A stretch of DNA of 64,000 nucleotides from Streptomyces tuirus (GTDB lineage Bacteria; Actinomycetota; Actinomycetes; Streptomycetales; Streptomycetaceae), in contig JAGTPG010000002.1 of the NCBI GenBank assembly GCA_018195615.1, forward strand, positions 6,007,501 through 6,071,500. Direction: 5' to 3'. The translations under genes were made by a program, and so were the position numbers. Within the stretch, counting starts at the first letter, position 1. The number at the start of each line of letters is the position of its first letter. Positions 38,147-47,701 of this stretch are shown here, one piece after another. The notes beneath the pieces were generated by a model. That model did not search any database. It saw only the letters and a program-made list of their open reading frames with translations, and was not told the origin of the DNA.

Positions 38147-39720
38147 GCCCGAGCACCTTCGGCCCTGGTCCCGGCCAGCATCCGGGCGATCTCCACCCGC
38201 TTCACCTTCCACGTCGCGGTCATCGGCAGGTCCTCGAACCGCCACTGCCGCGGCTCGGCCATCGCGGGCAGACCTGCCGTGGCCCACCGCCAGCGCTCCG
38301 GGTCAAGGGGCCGCTCGCCTCGCACGCACACCACCGGCACCGGCTCGCGGTCCGCGCCCGGCACGATGACGACCTCGCGCAACTCCTCGAGCCGGGACAT
38401 CAGCGCGTCCTCGACCTCCAGGTTGCTGTGCACCGCGTCGATCCGGTCGATCTCCCGGTCGATCAGGTGCAGGGCACCCAGGCGGCTCCGGTAGCCCATG
38501 TCTCCCATCTCCCACCAGCCGTCGGTGAGCTGACGCTCGTAGCGCTCCGGCATGCCGAGGTAGGTGAGGATCCGGCCCCGGGTGCGGGCCTCGATCCGGC
38601 CGGGGGTGCCGGGCGGCACCCGCCGCCCCTCGGCGTCGGTGACCCGGACCCGGGTGAAGCCGGGTATCCCGAACCCGACCCGGCGGCCGTCCGCCCGGGA
38701 AGCGCTGCGCCGGGTCACCACCTGGAACGCCACCGGGCCCGTCTCGCTCTGCCCGTACAGCTGGATGAGCCACGGCGTACGGCGCCGGGACGCGTCCAGC
38801 AGCCGCCGTACGGTGCGCGGATGGATCGCGTCGAACGTGGAGCCGTAGGACCGGACCCGGGACAGCGGGGCTCCGGGCGCGTCGGCCAGCTCCTCCCACA
38901 GCACGAACGTGTTGGGGTGCGTCTCCACGATGCCGGGCCGGTGCCGGACCAGCAGCGGGCCCACCGCGGCCGGATCCGGGTCGGTGATCAGCACGAGCGG
39001 ACTGCCGAAGTGCAGCAGGACGCCGAGCAGATGGTAGAAGCGCGAGTGCACGAACGACATGTGCAGCGCGGCCGGCTCGCCCCGGGTGGGCCAGCCCATG
39101 GCCTGCTGCGGCACGAGCCGGTTCCACATGGTCTGCGCGCAGTGCACGGCCAGCTTGGGCACGCCGGTGGTGCCCGAACTGTGGGTGATGAGGGCGGGTT
39201 CGCGGGGGTGGAGCCGGACCGGCGGGGGCGGCTCGGCGCCGGCGTACTTCGCCAGGGGCTCCGCCCGGGCCGCGTCGTCGACGCAGAGCGTCCGCCGCAC
39301 CAGCCCGGACAGGGCGACGTCCCGCAGCCCGTCCAGTGTGGCGCTGTCGGTGACCAGCCAGGGCCGGCGCAGCCGCTGAAGGAGCTGCCCGGCCACCGCG
39401 GGGGCCAGCGTGGGCGACAGCAGCACCGGCACCGCGCCGATCCGGGAGACCGCGCAGGTGAGCAGCATGATGTCGACGTTGTCCGCCTTGTGCACGACGA
39501 CCTGCTCCGAGGGCCGCACCCCGGCCTCCCACAACCGGCCGGACAGCTCCTCCACCAGGTCGGCCAGCACGGTGTAGCTCAGGTCGACGCCGAGGGCGGG
39601 GGCGACGTCCAGCGGCCGGTCCAGGGTGACGAAGACGGCACCGTGCCGGTCCGCCGCACGCCGGAAGACCGGTCCCAGGTAGAAGCCGCGGTCGGTGAGC
39701 AGGGGCTGTCGCTGTCGCAT
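38143..39720 (-). CDS. AMP-dependent synthetase/ligase (adenylate-forming enzyme)
   Basis: 525 residues, intact. ANL-superfamily motifs: LITHSSGTTGVPKLAVH (A3), IQLYGQSETGPVAFQ (A5), TDGWWEMGDMGYRSRLG (A7), IDREIDRIDAVHSNLEVEDAL (A8) and TWKVKRVEIARML with the catalytic C-terminal lysine. No carrier-protein or condensation domain is attached. The substrate could be a fatty or aromatic acid; with a second, benzoate-CoA-ligase-like enzyme in the operon the two may activate different acids, or one may act as an amide/ester synthetase. ATG 39720 follows AAGGA. Confidence 0.85.
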   Translation of the reverse strand: MRQRQPLLTDRGFYLGPVFRRAADRHGAVFVTLDRPLDVAPALGVDLSYTVLADLVEELSGRLWEAGVRPSEQVVVHKADNVDIMLLTCAVSRIGAVPVLLSPTLAPAVAGQLLQRLRRPWLVTDSATLDGLRDVALSGLVRRTLCVDDAARAEPLAKYAGAEPPPPVRLHPREPALITHSSGTTGVPKLAVHCAQTMWNRLVPQQAMGWPTRGEPAALHMSFVHSRFYHLLGVLLHFGSPLVLITDPDPAAVGPLLVRHRPGIVETHPNTFVLWEELADAPGAPLSRVRSYGSTFDAIHPRTVRRLLDASRRRTPWLIQLYGQSETGPVAFQVVTRRSASRADGRRVGFGIPGFTRVRVTDAEGRRVPPGTPGRIEARTRGRILTYLGMPERYERQLTDGWWEMGDMGYRSRLGALHLIDREIDRIDAVHSNLEVEDALMSRLEELREVVIVPGADREPVPVVCVRGERPLDPERWRWATAGLPAMAEPRQWRFEDLPMTATWKVKRVEIARMLAGTRAEGARA

Positions 39721-39743
39721 ATGGCCGTTCCTTTCCGTGGTGT

Positions 39744-41266
39744 TCACCAGGCGCCCCGGCGGACCAGATGGCGGCGGAGCTTGCCGGTCGGGGTGCGCGG
39801 CAGCGACGGGACGAAGCTGACGCTGCGGGGGACCTTGAACGCGGCGAGGCTCTCCCGCGCCAGGCCGATGAGCTCGTCCGCCAGGCCGTCCCGCACCGGC
39901 GGGCCGGGGACGACGAAGGCCCGCAGCCGGCTCGCCCCCCGTCCGTCGGGCACGGCGGCGACGGCCACCTCCCGCACCGCCGGATGGCCGCGCAGCACGG
40001 CCTCCACCTCCAGCGGGGAGACGGTGATGCCGCCGACCATCTCCATGTCGTCGGCCCGGCCCAGGTGCCGGTAGGTGCCGTCCGCCTCGCGGCACGCCCG
40101 GTCCCGGGTGGCCAGCCAGCCCCCGACGAGGGTGCGGGCGGTCTCCTCGGGCCGGTTCAGATAGCCGGGCGTCACCGTCGGCCCGCGCACCCACATCTCG
40201 CCCTCCTCGCCGTCCGGCACCGGCCGTCCGTCCCCGTCCCGCAGCTCCACCTCGAAGCCGGGACGGGACGGCCGACGGTGCCCGGGTGGTTGTGGGCGAA
40301 GCCGTTGGCGCAGAACGCGTGACCGGCCTCGGTGGAGCCGATCTGCTCCAGCACGGGCGCGCCGAGCAACGCGGCCACCTGCCGCGCGAGCCCCTCCGGC
40401 AGGCCCTCACCGGCCGACACCGCGGCCCGCACCGAGGCGAAGCAGCCCTCGTGCCCGCTGCCCCGTTCCGCAACCAGCGCGGCGTACGCGGACGGCACGG
40501 AGTAGAGCAGCGTCACCCGGTGCCGGGCGACGAGCTCGTCGAGCGTCGCCGGGCTGGGGCGCCGGTCCACCAGCACGGCCGACGAGCCGGAGAACAGCGG
40601 GAAGACGAAGGCGTTGCCGAAGCCGTAGGCGAAGAACAGCTTCGACACCGACAGGGTGACGTCGTCCGCGGTGATCCGCAGCACCCGCCGGCCGACCAGG
40701 TCGTGGTACGTCCGCGGATCGCCGTGCGTGTGCACGACGCCCTTGGGACGGCCGGTGGTGCCGGAGGTGTACTGCACGTAGAGCGGGGTGTGCGCGTCGA
40801 CCTGGTGGGCCGGCGCGGGCTCGGCGGCGGGGGAGAAGGCCATCAGCTGGTCGGCGCCGATGCCCGCCCGGCCGGTGAACCGCTCCTCCAGGCCGGGCCC
40901 CGTCACACACAGCACCGCTGAGGTGTCCTCGGCCAGGAACGCGTGGTCGGCCGCGGGGAGTTCGGGATTGGCCAGGACCGCGACGGCACCGAGACGGGCG
41001 GTGGCGAGGAAGGCCGTCACCCAGGCGACGGAGTCGGGCAGCGCCAGCAGCACACGGTCGCCGGGACGCACCCCGTGCCCGGCCAGCACAGTGGCCGCGC
41101 GGGCCGCGAGATCGTGCACCTCGCCGTGGGTCCAGGCCCGGTGTCCCTGGTGGAAGGCGGTCCGCCCGCCCCACCCGCGTCGCTCGGCGAGCCCCGCCAG
41201 CTGGGCCGCCAGGTTCCCGGGCGCCCCGGCCTCGGCCGGATACGGGGCGACCTGCGGACTGGTCAT
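39744..41266 (-). CDS. Benzoate-CoA ligase-like adenylate-forming enzyme
   Basis: About 507 residues. Motifs: YVQYTSGTTGRPKGVVHTHGD (A3), FAYGFGNAFVFPLFSG (typical of benzoate-CoA ligases), LEQIGSTEAGHAFCAN (A5), GYLNRPEETARTLVGGWLAT, TYRHLGRADDMEMVGGITVS (A8) and SLPRTPTGKLRRHLV with the catalytic lysine. One C is missing near 40258-40262 (protein should read RPVPGFEVEL). Its ATG at 41266 overlaps the stop of pabAB (ATGA), so p-aminobenzoate made upstream may be the acid activated. Aminobenzoyl-CoA formation is an inference from this coupling. Confidence 0.85.
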
Positions 41267-43624
41267 CGCCGGGCCTCCTCGACCGCCCCGGCCCGGTCAC
41301 CCGGCGGGGCCTGCCGCCGGATCCGGTCGGCCGTGTGCTGGTGCAGGGCCCGCATCGGGGCCGCCGTCTTCAGCAGCATCTCCTCGTACTCCGCGTCCGG
41401 ATCGGAGCCGAGGACGATCGCACCGCCCGCGCCCAGATGCATCAGACCGTCGGCGAACACGGCGGTACGGATGACGATGCTGAGATCCGCACCGCCGCCG
41501 CACCCGAAGTAGCCGAGGGCGCCCGAGTAGACGCCACGGGCCTCGGTCTCCAGCGAGTCGATGATCTCCAGCGTGCGCAGCTTCGGCGCACCGGTCATCG
41601 ACCCGCCGGGAAAACAGGCCCGCACACAGTCCACCGCGTCCGTGCCCGGCCGCAGCCGTCCCTCCACGGTGGAGACGAGCTGGTGCACGGTGGCGTAGGT
41701 CTCCGTCGCCATGAGCTTGGAGACCCGCACCGACCCGGTCCGGCAGACCTGCCCCAGGTCGTTGCGCAGCAGGTCGACGATCATCAGGTTCTCGGCCCGG
41801 GTCTTGGCGTCCGACGCCAGCGCGTCCCGCAGCCGGGCGTCCTCCTCCGGCCCCTCCCCCGGGGCGCGGTGCCCTTGATGGGCCTGGCCTCGGCGGTACC
41901 GTCCGGGTCGATGCGCAGGAACCGCTCGGGCGAGGAACCGGCCACCTCCAGCTCCCCGAACCTCAGGAACGCCGCGTACGGGGCCGGGTTGTCGCGGCGC
42001 AGCGTCCGGTAGAACTCGAACGCGTCGGGTGGAGCGGGTAACCGGGCGGCGTTGGTCAGACAGACCTCGTAGCTGGTGCCGGCCCGCAACTCCCGCTTGC
42101 AGGCCTCGATGTCCGTGAGGTACGTCGCCCGGTCGCGCACCAGCCAGGGCTCGGCGGCGCCCGGGTCCGCGGGGCCGGTGCCGCGGGCAGCGCCGGCCGC
42201 TCCGTCGCCACGCAGGTGAGGTCGGCCAGCGCGCCCTCCAGCCAGTCGGCGGCCTCCCGGGTGGCCTGCGGGGTGTCCTCCGCCAGGCAGACGGCGTAGG
42301 TGAAGCCCTCCTGGTGGTCCACCGCGATCACCCGGTCGGCGAACAGCCAGGCGGCGTCGGGGGCCGGGGAGCGGTGCCGGTTGGGGGATCCGCAGTCGGC
42401 CTTCATCTCGTAGCCGAAGTAGCCGACATAGCCCCCGGTGAAGTCGAACGGCAGCCCCGTGGCGTCCACCCGGCGGTTCGCCAACTGCCGCTTGAGGTAG
42501 TCGAAGACACTCGCCGAGACCTTCCGCACCGGCCGCCCGGCTCTCTCGATCTCACAGCGCCCGGAGGCGACGTCGTAGCGCACGAACTCGGCCAGCGGCC
42601 CGCTGTCGTCCCCAGGAAGGAGAACCGCGACCGCCCCGGCTCGACGAGCGAACTGTCCAGCCAGAACGCCCGCGGCGACTGCGCGAACATCCGCGTGAAG
42701 GCCGCTTCGGTGTCGACGGCACCGGTGATCCGGCGGGTGTGCAGGCGGTAGCCGACGCGGCCGGGGCGGCGGGGACGGGGAATCGCGGCGGTGGGTGCCG
42801 TGGCGGTCGGGGTGGCCGTCCCGGCGGTCTCGCCGGACGCGGCGGCCCTGCCGGGCGGCCTGCTTGTGGCGGCCTGGGAGACAGCGGTCACCTGGAAGAC
42901 GGCCGCAGCCGCGGGCCGGGCCTCGGGAGCGGCCGCCCTTGCCGCCGTCGGCCGCCACACCCCGCGTCGCACTCCGGGACGGCAGGCCGACGCCGAACCC
43001 CTCGTGGGACGGCACCGCCGTGTTCTTCGTGCGGAGCTTGCCGGCCCGTTCGGCCGTCAGGTTGCGGAAGTTGACGAGCATGCGGTGGCCGTACTCGGTG
43101 AGGACGGACTCCGGATGGAACTGCACGCCCCACAGCGGCCGGCTGCGGTGCCGCAGGCCCATCAGGACACCGTCCTCCGCCCAGGCCGTGGCCTGCAGCG
43201 TCTCCGGCAGCGGCTCGCGCACGGACAGCGAGTGGTAGCGGACGGCGGTGAAGTTCTGCGGCAGGCCGCGGAACAGGTCCCGTTCGTCGTGCCGGATCGT
43301 CGACAGATACCCGTGGCGGGGCTCCGGAGCGGGCTCCACCAGCCCACGCTCCCCGAGCGCGATGCCCTGATGGCCGAGACACACGCCGAGCACGGGCAGC
43401 TCAGAGGTCGCGAGCAGCCTTGCCGCGATGCCGAAGTCACGCGTGTCGCCCGGGTGACCGGGGCCCGGGGAGACCACGAGATTGTCGAACCCCCTCAGGT
43501 CCGGCAGCTCGTCGGCGGGCGTGTCGTTGCGGACCACCACCGGCTCCTCGCCGTTCACCTCGGCGATCAGCTGGAACAGGTTGTACGTGTACGAGTCGTA
43601 ATTGTCGATGAGCAGGGTCTTCAC
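41263..43624 (-). CDS. pabAB: Fused aminodeoxychorismate synthase PabA-PabB
   Basis: About 788 residues once five missing bases are allowed for. N-terminal glutamine amidotransferase: LLIDNYDSYTYNLFQLIAEV, VVSPGPGHPGD, catalytic Cys in VLGVCLGHQGIALG, LWGVQFHPESVLTEYG. After a broken low-complexity linker comes the chorismate-binding half: DFTGGYVGYFGYEMKADCG, RPIKGTAPRG, NLMIVDLLRNDLGQV, CFPGGSMTGAPKLRTLEIID, GYFGCGGGADLSIVIRT. The PIKGT lysine is the residue typical of aminodeoxychorismate synthase; anthranilate synthase has PIAGT. Frame changes lie in the linker (about 42780-43000), near 42620, 42180 and 41860. GTG 43624 has GGGAGG upstream. Such fusions feed PABA to antibiotics in Streptomyces. 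Confidence 0.88.
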
Positions 43625-43654
43625 CCGCCCACCTCCCTCTGTTCGTTCGCGGGC

Positions 43655-44231
43655 CTACGTGGCCCGGCGTTTGTGCCGCCCGCGCAGCGCCTGGAGCGAC
43701 GGATACAGCCATTTCCTGAAGAAACGCTGGAGCCGAGGCATGAGAATCCAGGTGACAAGGGCGGTCACACACAGACACAGCAACAGTGTGCGAATCAGTG
43801 CATTGAGGTCACCGAGAAAGGGAAGCACGGTCAGATTGAAGAGGAGCACCGGTGGAAAAACCGCGCTCATATTCACGAACCACAGTTTCCATTTCGCCGG
43901 CGGAGCCGGTGGCCTCGGTGTCAGGGTCTGCGCGTCGAACCATGCCCGGGCGCCCGGCACCCTCCTGCGCTCCGTCTCTCGTGCGACCCCCTCCAGCCGG
44001 GCGTCCCACTGGGCCCGGGAGGTCGATTTCTCCCAGGCCAGGGCCGAACCCTCGCTGGCGAAGCGATAGACGACATGCCACTCCGCCCCTCCGTCGACAA
44101 GTACCCCACCCCCAGAAACCCCGGCTGCCGCGCGGTCGCGCCCAGCATGGCCCACCCCAGGAGTGGAAGTCGGCCGCACGGCCCGGCGTCACGCGATAGG
44201 CCACGGTGACCGTGACGGGATTACTGGTCAC
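43655..44231 (-). CDS. ABM-domain protein with two C-terminal membrane helices
   Basis: About 192 residues over three frame segments (missing bases near 44120-44145 and 44085-44105). N-terminal antibiotic-biosynthesis-monooxygenase-type ferredoxin-like fold: PVTVTVAYRVTPGRAADFHSW, QPGFLGVGYL, EWHVVYRFASEGSALAWEKS. Then RPPAPPAKWKLWFVN leads into two helices (VFPPVLLFNLTVLPFLG and IRTLLLCLCVTALVTWILMP) and a basic tail. Proteins with this ABM-plus-membrane layout occur widely, with unproven function. It is the first gene of the PABA operon, 30 bases before pabAB. GTG 44231 is the best available start. Confidence 0.7.
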
Positions 44232-44464
44232 GCCATCCCGTACGGAAAGCGCTAGCCCGCGTTCAAGATTCAACAAACAATTTTCCGGGTGCCCGGAAGG
44301 TGAAGACTCTCGATGGTCGGGAAAACACTTCCCCCTCGCTGCTTCCGCCACCCGGGCCCGAGACCTGAGCCGTCGACCGAGGGGGGCCTGCACGACCGCC
44401 CAGCCAGGTCTCTAGGCTGACCGGTCGGCAGGTACACGACGGGGCCACACGGGGAGACACGGAC
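44232..44464. promoter_or_regulatory. Divergent promoter region of the PABA operon and a lipoprotein gene
   Basis: 233 bases including a locally AT-rich stretch at about 44258-44290 (TTCAAGATTCAACAAACAAT) and a small hairpin TTCCGGG-TG-CCCGGAA at about 44283-44298. The minus-strand operon and the plus-strand lipoprotein gene both start from here. No exact promoter boxes can be assigned. Confidence 0.4.
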
Positions 44465-44818
44465 ATGGCGGAAACACGGCGACGACTGCGCTCGAGCACG
44501 GTGGTGCTGGGCGGTATGGGTGTCCTCGCGGCGGCCCTGTCCGCGTGCGGCTCCGACCCGGACCGCCGCTGCGTGGACCGGGACAGCTACGACTACATCA
44601 ACGGCTACAAGATCGTCGCCGACAAGAACTGCGCCTCGAGCGGCTCCTCCGCCGGCAAGAGCCGGAAAAAGACCGGCAAGACCAAGGTCGCCGACGCCGA
44701 CTGGTACTACGACGCCGACGTCAGCGGCGGCTACGCCGACAACGGCACCTTCAGCCGCAGCGAGGCCGTCGACCGGGGCGGCTTCGGCTGCGACGGCTCC
44801 GGCAGCAGCGGCGGCTGA
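44465..44818 (+). CDS. Small lipoprotein upstream of an ATP-grasp enzyme
   Basis: 117 residues. A lipoprotein signal peptide with lipobox LSAC (Cys near residue 28) is followed by a short Asp/Tyr-rich segment (CVDRDSYDYINGYKIVADKNC), a Lys/Ser linker and a Gly-rich end (GGYADNGTFSRSEAVDRGGF). I recall this gene pairing with a glutathionylspermidine-synthase-family gene in other actinobacteria and proteobacteria (YgiB/YgiC-like). YgiB-type proteins share the YxxxxxC..DxxxC and SRGGFG-type ending. It is 15 bases before that gene, so probably one operon. Confidence 0.8.
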   Translation: MAETRRRLRSSTVVLGGMGVLAAALSACGSDPDRRCVDRDSYDYINGYKIVADKNCASSGSSAGKSRKKTGKTKVADADWYYDADVSGGYADNGTFSRSEAVDRGGFGCDGSGSSGG

Positions 44819-44833
44819 CCGGGCCGGCCGCAC

Positions 44834-46013
44834 ATGGAACGCCACACCATCGAGCCCCGCCCGGCTGGCAGCAGACCGTCGAGGAACAGGGCCTGATCTA
44901 CCCCCTCACCCGCTACCCCGACGACTCCCTGCGCCCCTACTGGGACGAGAGCGCGTACTACGTCTTCACCCTTCCGGAGATCGAGGCGCTCGAAGAGGTC
45001 GTCGAGGAACTCCACCGCATGTGCCTGGCGGCGGCCGATCACATCGTCACGGAGGACCGTTTCGCGGACCTGGGCATCATCGACCCCCGCGTGGCCCGGG
45101 CGGTCGCCGAGTCCTGGCGCCGCCGTGCCGAACTCCCCTCCGTCTACGGCCGCTTCGACCTCCGTTACGACGGCACGGGCCCGGCCAAGCTCCTGGAGTA
45201 CAACGCCGACACCCCGACCTCACTGGTGGAGGCCGCGTCCCCCAGTGGTTCTGGATGGAGGAGCGCTTCCCCGGCGCCGACCAGTGGAACTCCCTCCACG
45301 AGCGCCTCATGGACGCCTGGCGGAAACAGGCCGCCCTCCTCCCGCCCGGCAGCCCCCTGTACTTCGCGTACTCCTCCGCCGACGAACTCGGCGAGGACAT
45401 GATGACGGTCGCCTACCTCAAGGAAACGGCCGAGCAGGCGGGCCTGCCCACCGACTGGATCTCCATGGAGGAGATCGGCTGGGACCGCCTCTCCGGCCGC
45501 TTCGTCGACAACCGCCTCCGCTTCATCCGCAGCATCTTCAAGCTCTACCCCTGGGAGTGGCTCACCACCGACCGCTTCGCCGACCACGTCCTCGACACCC
45601 TCGACAACGGCGGCGGCACGGGCTCCACCCTGTGGATCGAGCCGGCCTGGAAGATGCTCCTCAGCACCAAGGCCCTCCTGGCGATCCTCTGGGAGCTGTA
45701 CCCCGACCACCCGAACCTCCTCCCGGCCTACCTGGACGGCCCCCGCGACCTGTCCGCCAAGGGCTGGGTCGCCAAGCCCCTGCTGGGCCGAGAGGGAGCC
45801 GGCGTCACGATCCACGAGCCCGGCACGGAACCGGTCCTCCGCGACGAACCCTGCTGCTACCAGCAACTGGCCCCCCTGCCCGACTTCGACGGCAACCGAG
45901 TGGTCCTGGGCGCCTGGGTGGTGGAGAACGAGTCGGCGGGCCTGGGCATCCGCGAATCATCGGGCCTGATCACGGACGAGTACGCGCGGTTCCTGCCCCA
46001 CGTGATCCTTTAG
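44834..46013 (+). CDS. Glutathionylspermidine synthase-like ATP-grasp protein (YgiC/YjfC type)
   Basis: About 393 residues after bridging missing bases near 44862 (CCCC run) and 45238. Features: YWDESAYYVFTLPEIEALE, VYGRFDLRYDGTGPAKLLEY followed by NADTPTSLVEA, FAYSSADELGEDMMTVAYL, LWIEPAWKMLLSTKALLAIL, KPLLGREGAGVTIHEPG (ATP-binding lysine and glycines) and VLGAWVVENESAGLGIRESS. It lacks the amidase half of E. coli GspS, as YgiC proteins do. The family forms amide bonds, for example between peptides and amines; the substrate here is unknown. It is coupled with the lipoprotein gene upstream. Confidence 0.88.
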
Positions 46014-46080
46014 ATGGGGACTGGTGCAGTTCCCCAGGGGTGCGGGGAACTGCGCGACCAGCCACAACGAAACCCGCAGA
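46014..46080. repeat. Streptomyces extragenic palindrome, probably acting as terminator
   Basis: Perfect 9-bp stem CAGTTCCCC (46027-46035) with GGGGAACTG (46044-46052), followed by CGCGACCAGCCACAACG. I recognise the string as a repeat seen between many Streptomyces genes (recollection). It begins right after the ATP-grasp stop and likely ends its transcript. Confidence 0.65.
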
Positions 46081-46240
46081 CATGGTCCGGTAGGCTGCCC
46101 CCGGGCCGTGACTGGCGTGCTGGGATGGGACCGACCATCGGGAAGCGGCCCCGGACCTGGTTGAAACGCCGGGGACCGGAACCGTGCCGTGCGCCTGGGC
46201 CGTACCGTGAACGCTGAACGCAACGTCCGGAGGTCCACAC

Positions 46241-47688
46241 ATGTCAGCCGAGCCCCTCTCCACCGCTTCCACCGCCTACCGCGCCGCCCTCGACGTCATC
46301 CGCGCCGTGGAACCCCGCGTGGCGGACGCCATCGGCCAGGAGGTCGCCGACCAGCGCGAGATGCTCAAGCTGATCGCCTCCGAGAACTACGCCTCCCCGG
46401 CCACGCTCCTGGCGATGGGCAACTGGTTCAGCGACAAGTACGCCGAGGGCACCATCGGCCGCCGCTTCTACGCCGGCTGCCGCAACGTCGACACCGTCGA
46501 GTCCCTCGCCGCCGAGCACGCCAAGGAGCTCTTCGGCGCCCGCCACGCCTACGTCCAGCCGCACTCCGGCATCGACGCCAACCTCGTCGCCTTCTGGTCG
46601 GTCCTCGCCCAGCGCGTCGAGGTCCCCGCCCTGGAGAAGGCCGGCGCCCGGCAGGTCAACGAGCTCTCCGAGGAGGACTGGGCCGAACTGCGCCGCGCCT
46701 TCGGCAACCAGCGCATGCTCGGCATGTCCCTGGACGCCGGCGGCCACCTCACCCACGGCTTCCGCCCGAACATCTCCGGCAAGATGTTCGACCAGCGCTC
46801 CTACGGCACGGACCCGGCCACCGGCCTGCTGGACTACGAGGCCCTGCGCGCCACGGCCCGAGAGTTCAAGCCGCTGATCATCGTCGCGGGCTACTCGGCC
46901 TACCCCGGCTGGTGAACTTCCGGATCATGCGCGAGATCGCCGACGAGGTCGGCGCGACGCTCATGGTCGACATGGCGCACTTCGCCGGCCTGGTCGCGGG
47001 CAAGGTCCTCACCGGCGACTTCGACCCGGTCCCGCACGCCCAGATCGTGACGACGACCACCCACAAGTCGCTGCGCGGCCCCCGCGGCGGCATGGTCCTG
47101 TGCGACGACTCCCTGAAGGACCAGGTCGACCGCGGCTGCCCGATGGTCCTCGGCGGCCCGCTCCCGCACGTCATGGCCGCCAAGGCGGTCGCCCTCGCGG
47201 AGGCCCGCCAGGAGTCCTTCCGCGACTACGCCCAGCGCATCGTCGACAACTCCCGCGCCCTCGCCGAGGGCCTGATGCGCCGCGGCGCGACCCTGGTCAC
47301 GGGCGGCACGGACAACCACCTGAACCTGATCGACGTCGCCTCCTCCTACGGCCTCACCGGCCGCCAGGCCGAGGCCGCCCTGCTGGAGTCGGGCATCGTC
47401 ACCAACCGCAACGCCATCCCCGCCGACCCGAACGGCGCCTGGTACACCTCCGGCATCCGCATCGGCACCCCCGCGCTCACCACGCGTGGCCTCGGCACGG
47501 CGGAGATGGACGAGGTCGCGGGCCTGATCGACCGTGTCCTCACCACCACGGAGCAGGGCACGACCAAGTCGGGCGCCCCCTCCAAGGCGGCCCACGTCCT
47601 GGACGCGAAGATCGCCGACGAGATCTCCCGCCGCGCCACCGACCTCGTGGCCGGCTTCCCGCTGTACCCGGAGATCGACCTGGGCTGA
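46241..47688 (+). CDS. glyA: Serine hydroxymethyltransferase, long form
   Basis: About 482 residues. It makes glycine and methylene-THF from serine, feeding FolD and the purine genes nearby. Motifs: LIASENYASPATLLAMGNWF, YAEGTIGRRFYAGCRNVDTVE, VDMAHFAGLVAG, and PLP-lysine motif VTTTTHKSLRGPRGG. The protein is about 60 residues longer than the usual 420, mainly from an insert between the VQPHSGIDANL region and GGHLTHG (EKAGARQVNELSEEDWAEL and flanks). One C is missing at about 46909-46912 (should read AYPRLVNF). ATG 46241 has GGAGG seven bases upstream. Confidence 0.93.
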
Positions 47689-47701
47689 CGCCCGGGGCTC
47701 G

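Noticed and set aside
46081..46240. Glycine or folate riboswitch upstream of glyA
   Set aside because: I could not find the conserved cores of these riboswitches in the leader; only an ordinary GGAGG site is clear.
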